DNA of 64,000 nt from UBA1876 sp003446665 (GCA_040616305.1 CP159918.1:310001-374000), one strand, 5' to 3'; counted from the first letter of the stretch, positions 34,861 through 44,694 are shown. Notes: a model not told the origin generated them from the sequence alone. Made by a program: numbers and translations.

Positions 34861-35211
34861 ATGTTTTTCAAACTTCAGGAGATGAAAGGCACAAGAAGGG
34901 AACACATCCAAAACGGTCACGGTGGAGCCATGTTTTATTCATGCATGGCTCCGGAGGAAAAACCTGCAGGCAGCCGGCTGAAGATGGTGGCGAGGATAGA
35001 GCTTGATCCTGGCGCATCCGTAGGTGAACACGAACACAAGGGGGACGAGGAGGTCTACATCGTCCTTTCCGGGCGTGGGGATTTTACCGATGACGAAAAG
35101 AGTCACGAGGTAGGCCCGGGCGACATTATGGTCACATTGAACGGGCATCGGCACTCGCTGATGAATACCGGAACAAAACCGCTCGTATTTGTCGCGGTGA
35201 TAGCCGAATAG
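34861..35211 (+). CDS. Cupin-domain protein
   Basis: This 116-residue single-domain beta barrel has motif 1 visible as GEHEHKGDEEVYIVLSGRG (His, His, Glu) and motif 2 as GDIMVTLNGHRHSLMNTG (late His), so the metal site looks complete. It lies 18 bases after polX with AGGAGGG before ATG, probably cotranscribed. Function in small cupins ranges from isomerase to dioxygenase to ligand binding; none can be chosen here. Confidence 0.87.
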   Translation: MFFKLQEMKGTRREHIQNGHGGAMFYSCMAPEEKPAGSRLKMVARIELDPGASVGEHEHKGDEEVYIVLSGRGDFTDDEKSHEVGPGDIMVTLNGHRHSLMNTGTKPLVFVAVIAE

Positions 35212-35218
35212 TCTTATT

Positions 35219-36433
35219 TCAGGCGGCTACGTCCACCTTGCCCAACAACAAAAAGAGCACTATAGCCATCGACAGCGACATGACCGCTCCAGACAAAAAG
35301 ACCGTCTCGATACCGGAAATAGAGTAAATGACGCCCATTAGCACTGGCCCCAGGGTTTGCCCCAGCCTCAGCGACATGCTGTTGAGGGACAAAAAGACCG
35401 CGCGGTTTTCCTCGGGAGCCAGTGAGGCGAGCATAGTCATCAATGTGGGCATGTTGAGTCCCTGCCCGATGCCGAAGAAAACGGCCGGTAGCGCGATGCT
35501 GCAGCAGCCTGGTGCGAGCAGGATCAAAATCAGGGCCAGGGCATATATAAAAAAGGCCGTCACCAGGCGGCACCGCTCCGAAAACCGTTCGGCCAGAAAT
35601 CGGGTTCTGGATGCAGTCACCGCGTTTGAAAAGGACATTGCGGCAGAGACCAGGCCTACATGGAGGGGTGTCGCGCCGTACCTGCCCGACAGGAAAAAAG
35701 GGAGATAGGTAAGGAAGGCTCCGTAGAAAATGACGAAGGTAATAACGCTGGTGCAAAAAAGAAGCAGTGTCGTCTTTTGAAATACTGCTGAACGAAGCCT
35801 GGCGGTATCGAAGCCCCATCCTGCGTGTTTGTGCGGCTTATAAACTTCCTCGAGCCCGAACAAGGCCCACAGGCCCACAAAAACGCCCGAAAAGGCCAGG
35901 GCGAAGGGATACCTCCAGCCAAAGGTCGCCAACAGGCCTCCCAATGCCGGATAGCTCGCTGCCCCCAGCCCGATGACACTCGAGTTGTAGCCCATGGCCT
36001 CGGAACGTTCCTTTCCGTAAAAGAAGTCGCCAATAAGGGTGGCGTTCAGCGAATTTAGTGCCGATGCTCCTGTTCCCTGCAAGAACCGGAGTGCCAGAAG
36101 CATCGTAAAATTCGATGCGAAAGCGCATGCCCCCCCGGCCAGGCCGAAGAGAAAGAGACAGGGGACCAAAACCTTCTTCCTGCCGAATCTGTCGGCGAGA
36201 ATGCCCAAAAAAGGGGTTAAAAAAAAGCCAGGGATCGTAAAAACCGATACAAGCAAAGCCGTACGGGCGGCGGAAAGCCCCAGTTCCCGGGAGATGTCGG
36301 GGAAAGCCGGCGTGACGCTGGCGATGCCCAAAACGGACATGAGAGTCACGCCGAGAACTATCCGGAAATTACTGTCCTTGAGGACTCCCCCTCCAGAAAC
36401 AGCCGGGGGAGTCCCGTCCTTTTCTCCTCGCAT
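35219..36433 (-). CDS. MFS transporter, drug-efflux type
   Basis: This 404-residue protein has 12 membrane helices. MFS motif A between helices 2 and 3 is intact (GILADRFGRKKVLV), and a helix-4/5 segment RFLQGTGASALNSLNATLIGD resembles the DHA1 family (Bcr/CflA-like). It is probably an efflux pump. It follows the nitroreductase gene by 36 bases on the same strand. The start has only a weak ribosome site (GCGGGG). A later start near FRIVLGV would trim about 20 polar residues. Confidence 0.82.
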   Translation of the reverse strand: MRGEKDGTPPAVSGGGVLKDSNFRIVLGVTLMSVLGIASVTPAFPDISRELGLSAARTALLVSVFTIPGFFLTPFLGILADRFGRKKVLVPCLFLFGLAGGACAFASNFTMLLALRFLQGTGASALNSLNATLIGDFFYGKERSEAMGYNSSVIGLGAASYPALGGLLATFGWRYPFALAFSGVFVGLWALFGLEEVYKPHKHAGWGFDTARLRSAVFQKTTLLLFCTSVITFVIFYGAFLTYLPFFLSGRYGATPLHVGLVSAAMSFSNAVTASRTRFLAERFSERCRLVTAFFIYALALILILLAPGCCSIALPAVFFGIGQGLNMPTLMTMLASLAPEENRAVFLSLNSMSLRLGQTLGPVLMGVIYSISGIETVFLSGAVMSLSMAIVLFLLLGKVDVAA

Positions 36434-36469
36434 TTTTACCCCGCCTGGGCCGCCGGCTTAAGGACGCGC

Positions 36470-36991
36470 TTACCAGCCGTTTTTGTGGACCCTTGCCGGG
36501 TCATACCTGTCGGAAGGTTTTTTCGTTTCCGCCGGAAATCCCAGCGAGACTATCGAAAAGGGAACGATATCATCGGGCAGCCCGAGCAGGGCTCGGAGTC
36601 CTTTCATCAGGGGTTCCTTTGGATACACACCAAGCCAGACGGACCCCAGTCCGAGGGCGGTGGCGGCCAAAAGGATGTTTTCCGTTGCAGCTGCGCAATC
36701 CTGGGGCCAGAACTCATCGGATTTCAAACCACTGGACCGGGCGCATACAACTATGGCTGCCGGGGCTTGCCTTAGCATCTTGGAATAGGGGTGAAATTCC
36801 GGGATTGCGTCGAGCAGCTTTCTGTCGTCGATCACGACGAACTCCCAGGGCTGTTGGTTGTGCGCTGAAGGTGCGGTCATGGCCGCCTTCAGAAGATGTT
36901 CGAAAACGGCGTCGTTCAGCTTCCGGTCCGTGTAGGACCTTATACTCCTGCGCGACAAGATGGTTTCAAGCGCTGTCTGCTTGTTTTCCAT
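36470..36991 (-). CDS. Nitroreductase-family FMN protein
   Basis: The product has 173 residues. The N-terminal LSRRSIRSYTDRKL provides the FMN-phosphate arginines, and HNQQPWEFVVI, GSVWLGVYP and PFSIVSLGFPAETK are the usual nitroreductase blocks. It probably reduces quinones, nitro compounds or acts as a flavin oxidoreductase. AAGGAGG is well placed before ATG, and a TATAAT-like box (37040-37045, minus strand) lies about 50 bases upstream, though with a poor -35. It probably forms an operon with the MFS gene. Confidence 0.88.
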   Translation of the reverse strand: MENKQTALETILSRRSIRSYTDRKLNDAVFEHLLKAAMTAPSAHNQQPWEFVVIDDRKLLDAIPEFHPYSKMLRQAPAAIVVCARSSGLKSDEFWPQDCAAATENILLAATALGLGSVWLGVYPKEPLMKGLRALLGLPDDIVPFSIVSLGFPAETKKPSDRYDPARVHKNGW

Positions 36992-37204
36992 GAAAATTTA
37001 CCTCCTTCTTTGAGCTTGCGTTTACGGTGTGGATTACGGATTATACATATATACATATTATATTCTCGAGGTGCGATGGGTCATGTGAATACTTTTCAGG
37101 GCCGCAGGGGCGGCAATAAAGAAAATATGGTGTCTTTTCAACCGTCACTTTAAACGGAACGGTGTCAGGGATGATTCTTGAGCAACCTTGTCGTTAAAAT
37201 TTCA

Positions 37205-38299
37205 TCACGTTTGTGTTTCTTCTTCCCAATGGAGAGGCTCGGCGTGCGGGTTATCCGGGTCCACCAAGGCTGTACCGTCCGACTTTTTCGCCCTGTACAG
37301 GGCGGTATCGGCGTTTACCATGACGGCCTGGTAGGTTATCCCCGGAGTTATCTTCGTGATACCTACAGAGGCTTTGGCGTAATCGGGCATGACGTCCTTC
37401 ATGCCGGAGATAATACGTCTGGCTACTGTTTTGCCCAAATCCAGGCTCGGGTTGTCCAAAACCACCACGAACTCGTCGCCGCCATACCGCGCCAGCATGT
37501 CTTCGGACCGGATTTTTTTCTTGAGCATCTCGGCCGTTTTCTTGAGGAAGGCGTCGGCCACCAGATATCCGTGGTTTTCCACCACGTCCTTGTATTTGTC
37601 CAAAGACAAGAAAAGCAGCACCTTTTCTGCATCGTTTTCAACCAGGGACTTGAGGAAATTGTCGAAGTAGCCCCTGTTATACACTCCCGTCAACGCATCC
37701 TTTGTGGCCATCTGTTCCGCCTGTTTGTGAGCCTTGATCAGAAGCGAAATCTGGGTTACGTGCATCCTGAGGATATCCAGAAAGAAATAGGAAAAAAGCA
37801 GCGAAAAGGAATAGACGATTATCACGTAAGCCAGAGTCATTTCCACGGTCCCGCTTCTCAACATGGGTACGTAGAAGCATATGGCGTTATAAAGGAGGAC
37901 CAGAAAGAAAGAGAAGCTCTTTGGCCTGATAAAGTACGGACCCACCAGGATGGCGAAAAGAAGGGAAATAACGTGCCTCAAAAGCAAAAACGGCAGGGGT
38001 ATGGCGAAACGGGATTCCAGAAGCGGTATGGAAGTGATCAAAAGGAGATCCAGGATCACGACTATGCCGAGGTTTCTTTTCATCCGTTCCGACATGGGAA
38101 TCAATACAAGAGGAACAGCCGCAAGGTGAACTACCGCGAGAAATCCGTCGATAGTCCTTAAAAGGGGAAAACCGAAAATCGTGTCTGTGAAAAACATCGC
38201 CCCGAACCAGGCTGCCATAACCAGACAATTGCTGGTTTTCCTTATCTTTTGCCTGTCTATGAAAGGTGCCTCGATCTGGTCAAGAGTGATTTCGTTCAT
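37205..38299 (-). CDS. Membrane diguanylate cyclase (GGDEF)
   Basis: The product has 364 residues. About six membrane helices (25-185) form an N-terminal sensor of unknown type, followed by a GGDEF domain at about 195-355 with intact YGGDEFVVVL. The RxxD inhibitory site before GGEEF is not obvious. It makes c-di-GMP at the membrane. It is one of three GGDEF proteins in this window. It is alone on its transcription unit, with 88 bases to the CCA enzyme gene upstream. Confidence 0.88.
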   Translation of the reverse strand: MNEITLDQIEAPFIDRQKIRKTSNCLVMAAWFGAMFFTDTIFGFPLLRTIDGFLAVVHLAAVPLVLIPMSERMKRNLGIVVILDLLLITSIPLLESRFAIPLPFLLLRHVISLLFAILVGPYFIRPKSFSFFLVLLYNAICFYVPMLRSGTVEMTLAYVIIVYSFSLLFSYFFLDILRMHVTQISLLIKAHKQAEQMATKDALTGVYNRGYFDNFLKSLVENDAEKVLLFLSLDKYKDVVENHGYLVADAFLKKTAEMLKKKIRSEDMLARYGGDEFVVVLDNPSLDLGKTVARRIISGMKDVMPDYAKASVGITKITPGITYQAVMVNADTALYRAKKSDGTALVDPDNPHAEPLHWEEETQT

Positions 38300-38387
38300 C
38301 TTACGGCCCCCGCTTTTGGTCGCACCCTGTTTTGCTTTTTAGCATACTATAAAATTTTCCCATTTTCCATGCACTGGGCCTCTTTTT

Positions 38388-39683
38388 CTACGTCGTGTCC
38401 TTTCTCGGAAAGCGTTTCCTGAGCCATTCCGCGGCGGACTCGGCGTCCAGAGACCCCCATTCGGCCATTTCGTCGGAAAGAGCCGACAGGGCTTCTCCGA
38501 CTTTTGGACCTTCCTGGATGTCGAGGATTTTCATTACATCCTTGCCGTCAAGCGGTGGTTTTGCTCCCGTCAGGCGAAAACCGCTTTCAATGACAATCCG
38601 GCGGTTTTCAAGCCAGGGGGAAAGATCCGCCGACTGCACCATGATGTCGGCTTTTGAGAGCAAAAACAGGCAGTCCATCCACCTTGTCCCGTTTAAGACC
38701 AGCAGTCGACGTAATTCCTTCGGTTCGGCAGCTTTGCTTAAAAGGCCGCGCCACCGGACGAGCCGTACGACTTCCTTTGCAACAGACCTTGGCCAGGCCC
38801 ACCTCGCCATTATTTCATCGGCCCTTTTCGCGTCGGAGGAAGCTTCATCTATGGGGGAGTTGTCTCCGTTAGTGTTCTTTCCTTGTTGTTTTACACCGTC
38901 GATTTCGTGAAAAAGCGCCGCCGCCCTGAGCGTTATATCCGGGGTTGTCTCTTCCATTATTTTGCACCGTTTGATGGTGGATAAAAAGCGTTCATCCCGG
39001 TGGGCGGAAGACGCGTTCCCGCAAACAGTGTCTGAAATTTTGAGGAAGGGAAGGGTAACCTCCAGAAGGTCCAGTTTTTCAAGCTCCTCAAGAAATCGCG
39101 AAGGTCTTTCTTCCAGGGCCTTTAAAACTTCTCGCCCGATTCTCTCGGGAGCGGCCTGCTTCACTTTCGGGGCAGATTCCCTGCACCTTGAGGCCGTTTC
39201 CTTGTCGATGCTGAAAGCAGGTTCCATTGCGGCGAACCGCGCCGCCCGTACCGCCCTGACAGGATCTTCTGCGAGACGATCCCCGGGATTTGCTGTACCG
39301 CGAATCAATCCCTCGGCAAGGTCGTATTTGCCGCCCCACGGGTCTTCTATCTCTCCCGTTTCCGACAAGGCCATGGCGTTGATGGTGAAATCCCTTCTGC
39401 GAAGTTCCTCGGAAAGACTTTTCCCCGAGTAGGAAACCAGGTCCAGGGTGCCTTCGCTTGTGGGAAGGATGGCTGATCTTTTGCCCGGCTTTCCCACAAT
39501 CCTTGCCTCGGGCCAAATGCTGCAGATATCTTCCAAAAGGGCCGAAGTGGCAATATCGACATCGCCTGGAACCCGGCACAACAAAAGATCCCGAACGGTG
39601 CCTCCGACGATGAAAGAGGAAAAACCCGGACGGGAAAGCCTTCTCATTATTGTCAATGCCATGGTGATAGCTGGATAAGACAT
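38388..39683 (-). CDS. CCA-adding enzyme / poly(A) polymerase family nucleotidyltransferase
   Basis: The product has 431 residues. The head domain has SSFIVGGTVRDLLLCRVPGDVDIATSA with the DxD metal pair, RRDFTINAMALSETG, and ANPGDRLAEDPVRAVRAARFAA, all hallmarks of class II tRNA nucleotidyltransferases. The middle to tail (about 230-431) contains an HD-like region with AALFHEIDG. It repairs or builds tRNA 3' CCA ends. Bacteria of this group may split C- and A-adding activities between two proteins, so A-adding only is possible. GGAGG lies before ATG. Confidence 0.9.
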   Translation of the reverse strand: MSYPAITMALTIMRRLSRPGFSSFIVGGTVRDLLLCRVPGDVDIATSALLEDICSIWPEARIVGKPGKRSAILPTSEGTLDLVSYSGKSLSEELRRRDFTINAMALSETGEIEDPWGGKYDLAEGLIRGTANPGDRLAEDPVRAVRAARFAAMEPAFSIDKETASRCRESAPKVKQAAPERIGREVLKALEERPSRFLEELEKLDLLEVTLPFLKISDTVCGNASSAHRDERFLSTIKRCKIMEETTPDITLRAAALFHEIDGVKQQGKNTNGDNSPIDEASSDAKRADEIMARWAWPRSVAKEVVRLVRWRGLLSKAAEPKELRRLLVLNGTRWMDCLFLLSKADIMVQSADLSPWLENRRIVIESGFRLTGAKPPLDGKDVMKILDIQEGPKVGEALSALSDEMAEWGSLDAESAAEWLRKRFPRKDTT

Positions 39684-39810
39684 TTTTATCCTCCAGTTTC
39701 ACTATAGCACCTTGAGACCTCTTCAGGTCTTCCTTGTTGTTCCCTATGCATTAGTGCAAAAGGGTGAGGTGTGGATGTTTTGTACACGGGTTGGAAAGAT
39801 GGAGTAAAAA

Positions 39811-39834
39811 AGGCCGGTTCGAAAGAACCGGCCT
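39811..39834. terminator. Terminator after the ferredoxin gene
   Basis: A 10-bp GC-rich stem (39811-39820 with 39825-39834) with a GAAA loop is flanked by A6 on the left and T7 on the right, so it works on both strands. It ends the minus-strand ferredoxin unit. Confidence 0.85.
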
Positions 39835-39856
39835 TTTTTTAAGAAAAACTGTCCGA

Positions 39857-40030
39857 CTATTGGGAGATGGCGCTGACGGGGCAGACCGCGACACAGGCGC
39901 CGCATTCGACGCAGGTATCGGCATCCACCTCGGCCTTGCCGTCAACCATGCTGATAGCGGAAACGGGGCACGTCCCTACACAAGCCTCGCAACCTACACA
40001 CGTATCCTTGTCGACCACTGCTTTCGCCAT
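39857..40030 (-). CDS. 2[4Fe-4S] ferredoxin
   Basis: This 57-residue clostridial-type ferredoxin carries two CxxCxxCxxxCP motifs, at Cys11, 14, 17, 21 and Cys40, 43, 46, 50, giving two low-potential 4Fe-4S clusters. It starts MAKAVVDKDTCVGCEAC, with ideal AAGGAGG seven bases before ATG at 40030, and stops with TAG at 39857-39859. It is the natural electron carrier for enzymes such as the AOR at 22538-24343. The gene stands alone with its own terminator. Confidence 0.95.
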   Translation of the reverse strand: MAKAVVDKDTCVGCEACVGTCPVSAISMVDGKAEVDADTCVECGACVAVCPVSAISQ

Positions 40031-40204
40031 TTTGGTCCCTCCTTGGCAAGAATGTCATAAATGCTTTCAAATTGCAACGCAAAAGACATTGTAGCGCATA
40101 AAAATCCGCGAAACAACACCCACACCAGTGTCTACTACATCCATCATCTATCATCTATATAAGATATAATACCTCTGCCGGCAAGTGAAAAGGAGGTGTT
40201 GCCA

Positions 40205-40690
40205 GTGTCTTCAAAGCCGAATACCGGCGATGTCGATAAGGAACAGGCTATACTCGAACTTCTCCGCAGGCAGCTTCAAAGCGTCTGGGACGGCGACATA
40301 GCGATCTATCGCAAAACGGTGGCGTCTGACTGCTCTTTTTTCGAATGGTATGTATACCCCTTCCGTATAGACGGGCTGGACTTCCATATACGCGAACTTA
40401 GCGTTCACCGTCAGGTTCTTGGTGGAAGCCCCGATCCCCTGGAGGAGCCTGAACGCGTTTTCGAGCACGAAATTCTTCAGCCGAGGGTACAGGTCTACGA
40501 CAGGACAGCCATAGTGACCTACACTTTCATGGTTCGCGCCGTACTTCCAGATAAGGTGATTCATAAAAGCCACAATGAAACGCGCGTTTTTCACAATTTC
40601 GGAAGCGACGAAGAACCTGACTGGAAGCTCGTACATTGCCACAAGTCGCCCATGGCGACAAAAGACAGCCTCGAGGTTCTGAGATCCTGA
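40205..40690 (+). CDS. NTF2-like fold protein (SnoaL/CaMKII-association type)
   Basis: The product has 161 residues. The pattern is an N-terminal helix (EQAILELLRRQLQSVWDGDIAIYRKTV), a DCSFFEWY strand, then long strands with VQVYDRTAIVTYTF and ending WKLVHCHKSPM; this matches the cone-shaped NTF2-like fold of DUF4440/CaMKII-association-domain proteins. No catalytic set is assigned. GTG at 40205 with GGAGG eight bases upstream is the preferred start; the in-frame GTG at 40196 overlaps that ribosome site. Confidence 0.75.
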   Translation: MSSKPNTGDVDKEQAILELLRRQLQSVWDGDIAIYRKTVASDCSFFEWYVYPFRIDGLDFHIRELSVHRQVLGGSPDPLEEPERVFEHEILQPRVQVYDRTAIVTYTFMVRAVLPDKVIHKSHNETRVFHNFGSDEEPDWKLVHCHKSPMATKDSLEVLRS

Positions 40691-40720
40691 AGCGACGGGC
40701 CATCCGTGTGGAGGGTTCCG

Positions 40721-41749
40721 TTATTCTTCTTGATTTTGTGCCCAGTAAATTTCCGGGGAAACCTCTGGTTTGAGCTCCCGGGAAAAGAGTTCGTCCACTG
40801 CCTGGGTCGGGGGGGTTCCCTCATACAGGATACGGTAAACCGCTTCCGTGATGGGGAGTTCCACACCAAGCTTTCGGGCCTGACTCACCAGGGCAAAGAC
40901 GGTGTAATATCCCTCCGCTACCTGCCCCAGCTCCCTGAGGGCTTGCTCGGGTTTTGCGCCTAGCCCAACGGCCTTTCCCAGCCGGTAGTTCCTCGAAAGG
41001 TCGCTGTAGCAAGTCACCATGAGGTCCCCGATTCCCGCCAGACCGGCCAAAGTAAGCGGGTGGGCTCCCGTTTTCGCCCCGAAACGCATGACCTCTGCGA
41101 GGCCTCGACTGACTAAAGCCGCCAATGCGTTGTCGCCGAGCCCTGTCGCCGCGGCTATACCGGCGGCGATGGCGATGACGTTTTTGACGGCACCCCCCGT
41201 TTCCACACCCGTAACATCATCGCTGGTGTACACCCTGAAATAACCGGCCGTGAAAATTTTCTGCCATGCTTGCGATTCCTCCGGCCATTTAGAAGCAGCC
41301 ACGACCGCGGTGGGCTTCTTGCGGGCTACCTCTTCGGCGTGGCTGGGGCCCGAGAGAACGGTGTACCTGACTTCGGGCAATATCTCCTCCACGATCTCGC
41401 TTATTCTGCGACCCGTCGAAATTTCCATCCCCTTGGCTACATTGCAGAGGGAAATCCGGGCGGGTAGTGCGCTTTTTGCAGTCAGCAGGAAGGGCCGAAC
41501 GTTTTGGGTCGGAACGGCCATGACGAAACGTTCGCCGAGAGCGATCGCTTCTTTTATATCGGAGGTGGCGGCAAGGCCGGATGAGAGGTCGATGTCCGCC
41601 AGGTAGTCCGGGTTGTGTCCGGTGGTGTTGATGGCCCTGGCCTGTTCGGCCCTGCGGCACCAAAGAACGACATCGTGCCCGGCCCTACAGAGATGGTCTG
41701 CCAAAGCCGTACCCCAGCTTCCCGCACCGAAAACTGTAATTGAAGTCAT
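40721..41749 (-). CDS. gpsA: Glycerol-3-phosphate dehydrogenase [NAD(P)+]
   Basis: GpsA makes sn-glycerol 3-phosphate from dihydroxyacetone phosphate for phospholipid synthesis. The 342-residue length fits. The N-terminal nucleotide-binding GAGSWGTALADHL, the LSGPSHAEEVA segment, and the catalytic lysine region ETGGAVKNVIAIAAGI are all present. Start: ATG at 41749 after AAGGGTGA; an in-frame upstream start at 41836 lacks a ribosome site. Confidence 0.95.
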   Translation of the reverse strand: MTSITVFGAGSWGTALADHLCRAGHDVVLWCRRAEQARAINTTGHNPDYLADIDLSSGLAATSDIKEAIALGERFVMAVPTQNVRPFLLTAKSALPARISLCNVAKGMEISTGRRISEIVEEILPEVRYTVLSGPSHAEEVARKKPTAVVAASKWPEESQAWQKIFTAGYFRVYTSDDVTGVETGGAVKNVIAIAAGIAAATGLGDNALAALVSRGLAEVMRFGAKTGAHPLTLAGLAGIGDLMVTCYSDLSRNYRLGKAVGLGAKPEQALRELGQVAEGYYTVFALVSQARKLGVELPITEAVYRILYEGTPPTQAVDELFSRELKPEVSPEIYWAQNQEE

Positions 41750-41983
41750 GTCGTCACCCTTTTCATAATCTCTTGCGTCGAATTTGCCTCGATGGTTTTT
41801 TCGGTACCATTGCCCGCACTTAATATAACATTTCACGCCCCGACTGCGGTATTAAAGGCATGACCGCAACGCCCTGATTCAGGATGTCGGGGAAAATACA
41901 GATCAAGCTCGCGGCGATGCTCAAAGATGGTAGAATAAAGGCATGAAGTACCATGCCGCGAAGCGCTTCACGGAGGCCAGCCC

Positions 41984-43972
41984 ATGAGGGAAGCTGAACT
42001 CCTTGACCTTGTAGGTAGTATAGAAAAGGTCCGGTCTATACCGTACGCATGTCAAAAAGCTGTGGACATCCTGACGGACTCCATGGAGCATACGGCGGCC
42101 TCCGTACACCTTCTTGACGCCCGCTGCGACCGCCTGGACGCCGTAGCCTACTCTAAACACCCGCCGGGATCTTTCAGGCTTCCCAAAAGCGGTAGTTTCC
42201 TCTGGAGGACCTTGGACAAGGGTATGGTACGCATCCTTGATTTGCCTTGCGCCCGAGGTTACGAACAGGGGATGCCCGAAGCCCGGAATGCCTTGATATT
42301 GCCCATTATTTCAAAAAAGACGCGGTGGGGCCTTTTAGTGGTGGAGAACGCCGGCCCCGGTAATTTCAGCGAGGAAGACGTCCTTTTCTGCCGAATAGCA
42401 GTCTCCATACTCGGAACAGCCATAAATCAAAGGACGATGGAAGAACGCCTTTCCGCCAATCTCAAGACTCTTTCAGAACGAAACAGGCAGAACAAACTCC
42501 TGTTGGATGTTTCCCTGGAACTTTTTTCCTGCAAGGACCGGGACAAGCTCTTCGAAAACTTCGTGCGTTCCATATATACGAATCTCGGATATGACAAGGT
42601 TTACCTTTTCCTGCGGGATGAACCATCGAGTCCTGTTTCACTTGCTGCATGCCGTGGAAAGGCTGTTTCCGCCGAGGTTATAGACGAACTGCTCGGAGAA
42701 GAAAAAGGACTCACGGGAAGAGCCCTGAGAACGGGCATGCCCGCTTTGAGCAATGACGTAACGCAAGATCCGGATTACTTCCTCGACGACAAGCAAACCC
42801 GATCCGAAATGGCGGTTCCCGTAAAATATGGCGAAACCCTCTGGGGCGTCCTGGTAATTGACGAATATCATAAAGATGCCTTCCGCAAGGAAGATCTGCA
42901 GGTGGCCTCAATCCTCTGCAGCCATTTGGCCGTGGTTCTGGACAACATTGAGTATTTCAGAAGGCTGGAGCGCGGCCTCGAGCTGAGAGAGGCCCTCCAT
43001 GAGATAGTCACTACAGCGGCGTCTGAAACGGACATGGTTTCGCTCTGCAGCAGGGTGGCCCTTTACCTTCGAGAGAAGACGAAATACTCTCTTGTTGAAA
43101 TTGCTGCCGTAGTAGATGAGAGAAAAGGCTGGACAAGGATAATCGCCTCGAGCCGCCCCGAAGCCGTTAAGCCGGGTTTTCTGGATGATCGAAACAAAAT
43201 GCTCAGGCAAGGGGGAGGCGGTCTCACCGGACAAGCCGTGCGTACCAGGTCGATAGTATATGCGCCGGACGTAAGCCGGTCCGAACAATATGTCTGTCTG
43301 GATGAAAGAACCTTGTCTGAAGTGGATGTCCCCATTCTTTTCGGCGAGCGTCTCTTTGGCGTGCTTTGTGCAGAAAGCCATAGAACCGGAGCTTTCAGCG
43401 AAGAAGACATTAAGTGCCTTACCATACTGGCGAGGCATTTAGGGGTGTTGTGGGCGCACCTGGAGCTTCTCGACCAGACAATGGCCAAGTCGCTCAAAGA
43501 TGAACTTACCGGTCTTTGGAACCGACGTTTTCTTTATGAAAAGCTGAATGAGGAACTTGACCGCACCAGGCGGTACAAAACCGGTTTTTCCATCGTTATG
43601 ATCGACCTGGCCGACTTCAAGGACGTCAACGACAAGTACGGACACCCGGAAGGGGACAGGGTGCTCGTCGAGATCTCTGACTACCTGTCGCGCAGCATGA
43701 GAGAATCAGATTCTTTCTTCCGGTACGGTGGGGACGAATTCATAGCCCTTTTGCCGGAGGCAGGAAATGCAGAGGTCATGACGATTATGGAACGAATAGA
43801 AAAAGAAATGGCCTGCAAAACCTGGGGTGAGAAAAAAGTAAGTATTTCAGCCGATTTCGGAACGGCTAGCTGTCCCTGTGACGGCACAGACGCGGAATCT
43901 CTCATAAGGGTGGCCGACTTGAGACTCTATGAGGCCAAACGCAAACGTAAATTCTATAAAAACGGAGGCTGA
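41984..43972 (+). CDS. GAF-GAF-GAF diguanylate cyclase
   Basis: This 662-residue soluble protein has three GAF-type sensor domains, at about 10-155, 170-315 and 330-490; each ends with the usual W/FGVL segment (WGLLVVEN, WGVLVIDEY, FGVLCAE). A GGDEF domain follows at about 500-660, with intact YGGDEFIALLP. GAF domains bind small molecules or cyclic nucleotides. The next gene, a cupin, starts two bases after the stop, so the two are probably cotranslated. Confidence 0.9.
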   Translation: MREAELLDLVGSIEKVRSIPYACQKAVDILTDSMEHTAASVHLLDARCDRLDAVAYSKHPPGSFRLPKSGSFLWRTLDKGMVRILDLPCARGYEQGMPEARNALILPIISKKTRWGLLVVENAGPGNFSEEDVLFCRIAVSILGTAINQRTMEERLSANLKTLSERNRQNKLLLDVSLELFSCKDRDKLFENFVRSIYTNLGYDKVYLFLRDEPSSPVSLAACRGKAVSAEVIDELLGEEKGLTGRALRTGMPALSNDVTQDPDYFLDDKQTRSEMAVPVKYGETLWGVLVIDEYHKDAFRKEDLQVASILCSHLAVVLDNIEYFRRLERGLELREALHEIVTTAASETDMVSLCSRVALYLREKTKYSLVEIAAVVDERKGWTRIIASSRPEAVKPGFLDDRNKMLRQGGGGLTGQAVRTRSIVYAPDVSRSEQYVCLDERTLSEVDVPILFGERLFGVLCAESHRTGAFSEEDIKCLTILARHLGVLWAHLELLDQTMAKSLKDELTGLWNRRFLYEKLNEELDRTRRYKTGFSIVMIDLADFKDVNDKYGHPEGDRVLVEISDYLSRSMRESDSFFRYGGDEFIALLPEAGNAEVMTIMERIEKEMACKTWGEKKVSISADFGTASCPCDGTDAESLIRVADLRLYEAKRKRKFYKNGG

Positions 43973-43974
43973 TT

Positions 43975-44313
43975 ATGCGGCGGGAGATGCCCCGCGGAAA
44001 TCTCTTTGAATTTCCCGAGAACCTTCCCGAAGGGGAGTTTTTTGAAAACCTGTTGAAAGCGCCCGGGGTACGCCTGGAGCGGATTCTCTCGCGGGGCGAC
44101 GTTACGCCGCCTGGCGAGTGGTACGATCAGGAGGAGGACGAATGGGTAGTTCTGCTCCGCGGGGAAGCCGTTATCGAATATGCGGACGGCGGGAAAATTC
44201 GTCTTTTCCGCGGGGATTGGGTCTTTATACCGGCCCACGTACCGCATCGTGTAGCCTGGACATCTGTCGACCCGCCTTGCGTGTGGCTCGCGCTTAAGTA
44301 CGTCGCTCTGTAG
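43975..44313 (+). CDS. Cupin-domain protein
   Basis: This 112-residue protein has a conserved barrel with TPPGEWYDQEEDEWVVLLRGEA in motif 1 and GDWVFIPAHVPHRVAW in motif 2. Motif 1 has Gln and Glu in place of the usual His pair, so metal binding is uncertain; motif 2 keeps PxHxPH. It resembles small cupins of phosphoribosylaminoimidazole-carboxylase-associated or YlbA-like annotation without a proven reaction. It starts two bases after the GGDEF gene. Its stop lies at the border of the repeat cluster. Confidence 0.85.
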   Translation: MRREMPRGNLFEFPENLPEGEFFENLLKAPGVRLERILSRGDVTPPGEWYDQEEDEWVVLLRGEAVIEYADGGKIRLFRGDWVFIPAHVPHRVAWTSVDPPCVWLALKYVAL

Positions 44314-44490
44314 GGTAAACCAAGCGTTGTGAAATCAGTTTTTAGTTTTCTGCAGACCGGGCCGTCGTCCTGCACGGGGGCGTCGGTCTGCAGGATAAAT
44401 CAGGCGTTGTGAAGTCAAGTTTCTAGTTCCCTGCAGGCCGGGCCGTCGCCCTGCAGATTAGATGTAGCGTTGTTAAATTGGGTTTCCCGA

Positions 44491-44694
44491 TCTGCAGGCC
44501 GAGAAAAAACATCTTAATGCGGCAAACTGGTTTGGGGCAAAATCAATAGAACCAAAAACAAAAAACAACTGACACGGACGTGTGTCCGTGTGTGTCTGCA
44601 GGCCGAGAAAAAACATCTTATTGCGGCAAACTGGTTTGGGGCAAAACCAATAGAACCAAAAACAAAAAAAACTGACACGGACGGGTGTCCGTGC
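44491..44694. repeat. Tandem pair of ~100-bp repeats (family B)
   Basis: Copy 1 (44491-44594, 104 bases) and copy 2 (44595-44694, 100 bases) share TCTGCAGGCCGAGAAAAAAC, then a GCGGCAAACTGGTTTGGGGC core, an AACCAAAAACAAAAA tract and a terminal hairpin (44573-44590 and 44676-44693). Differences are a few substitutions and short A-tract indels, which suggests recent duplication. The purine/A-rich right part has no ribosome site or frame. Confidence 0.85.

Noticed and set aside
44491..44694. CRISPR array
   Set aside because: Only two to three units of about 100 bases with near-identical content throughout; no short repeats with unique spacers.
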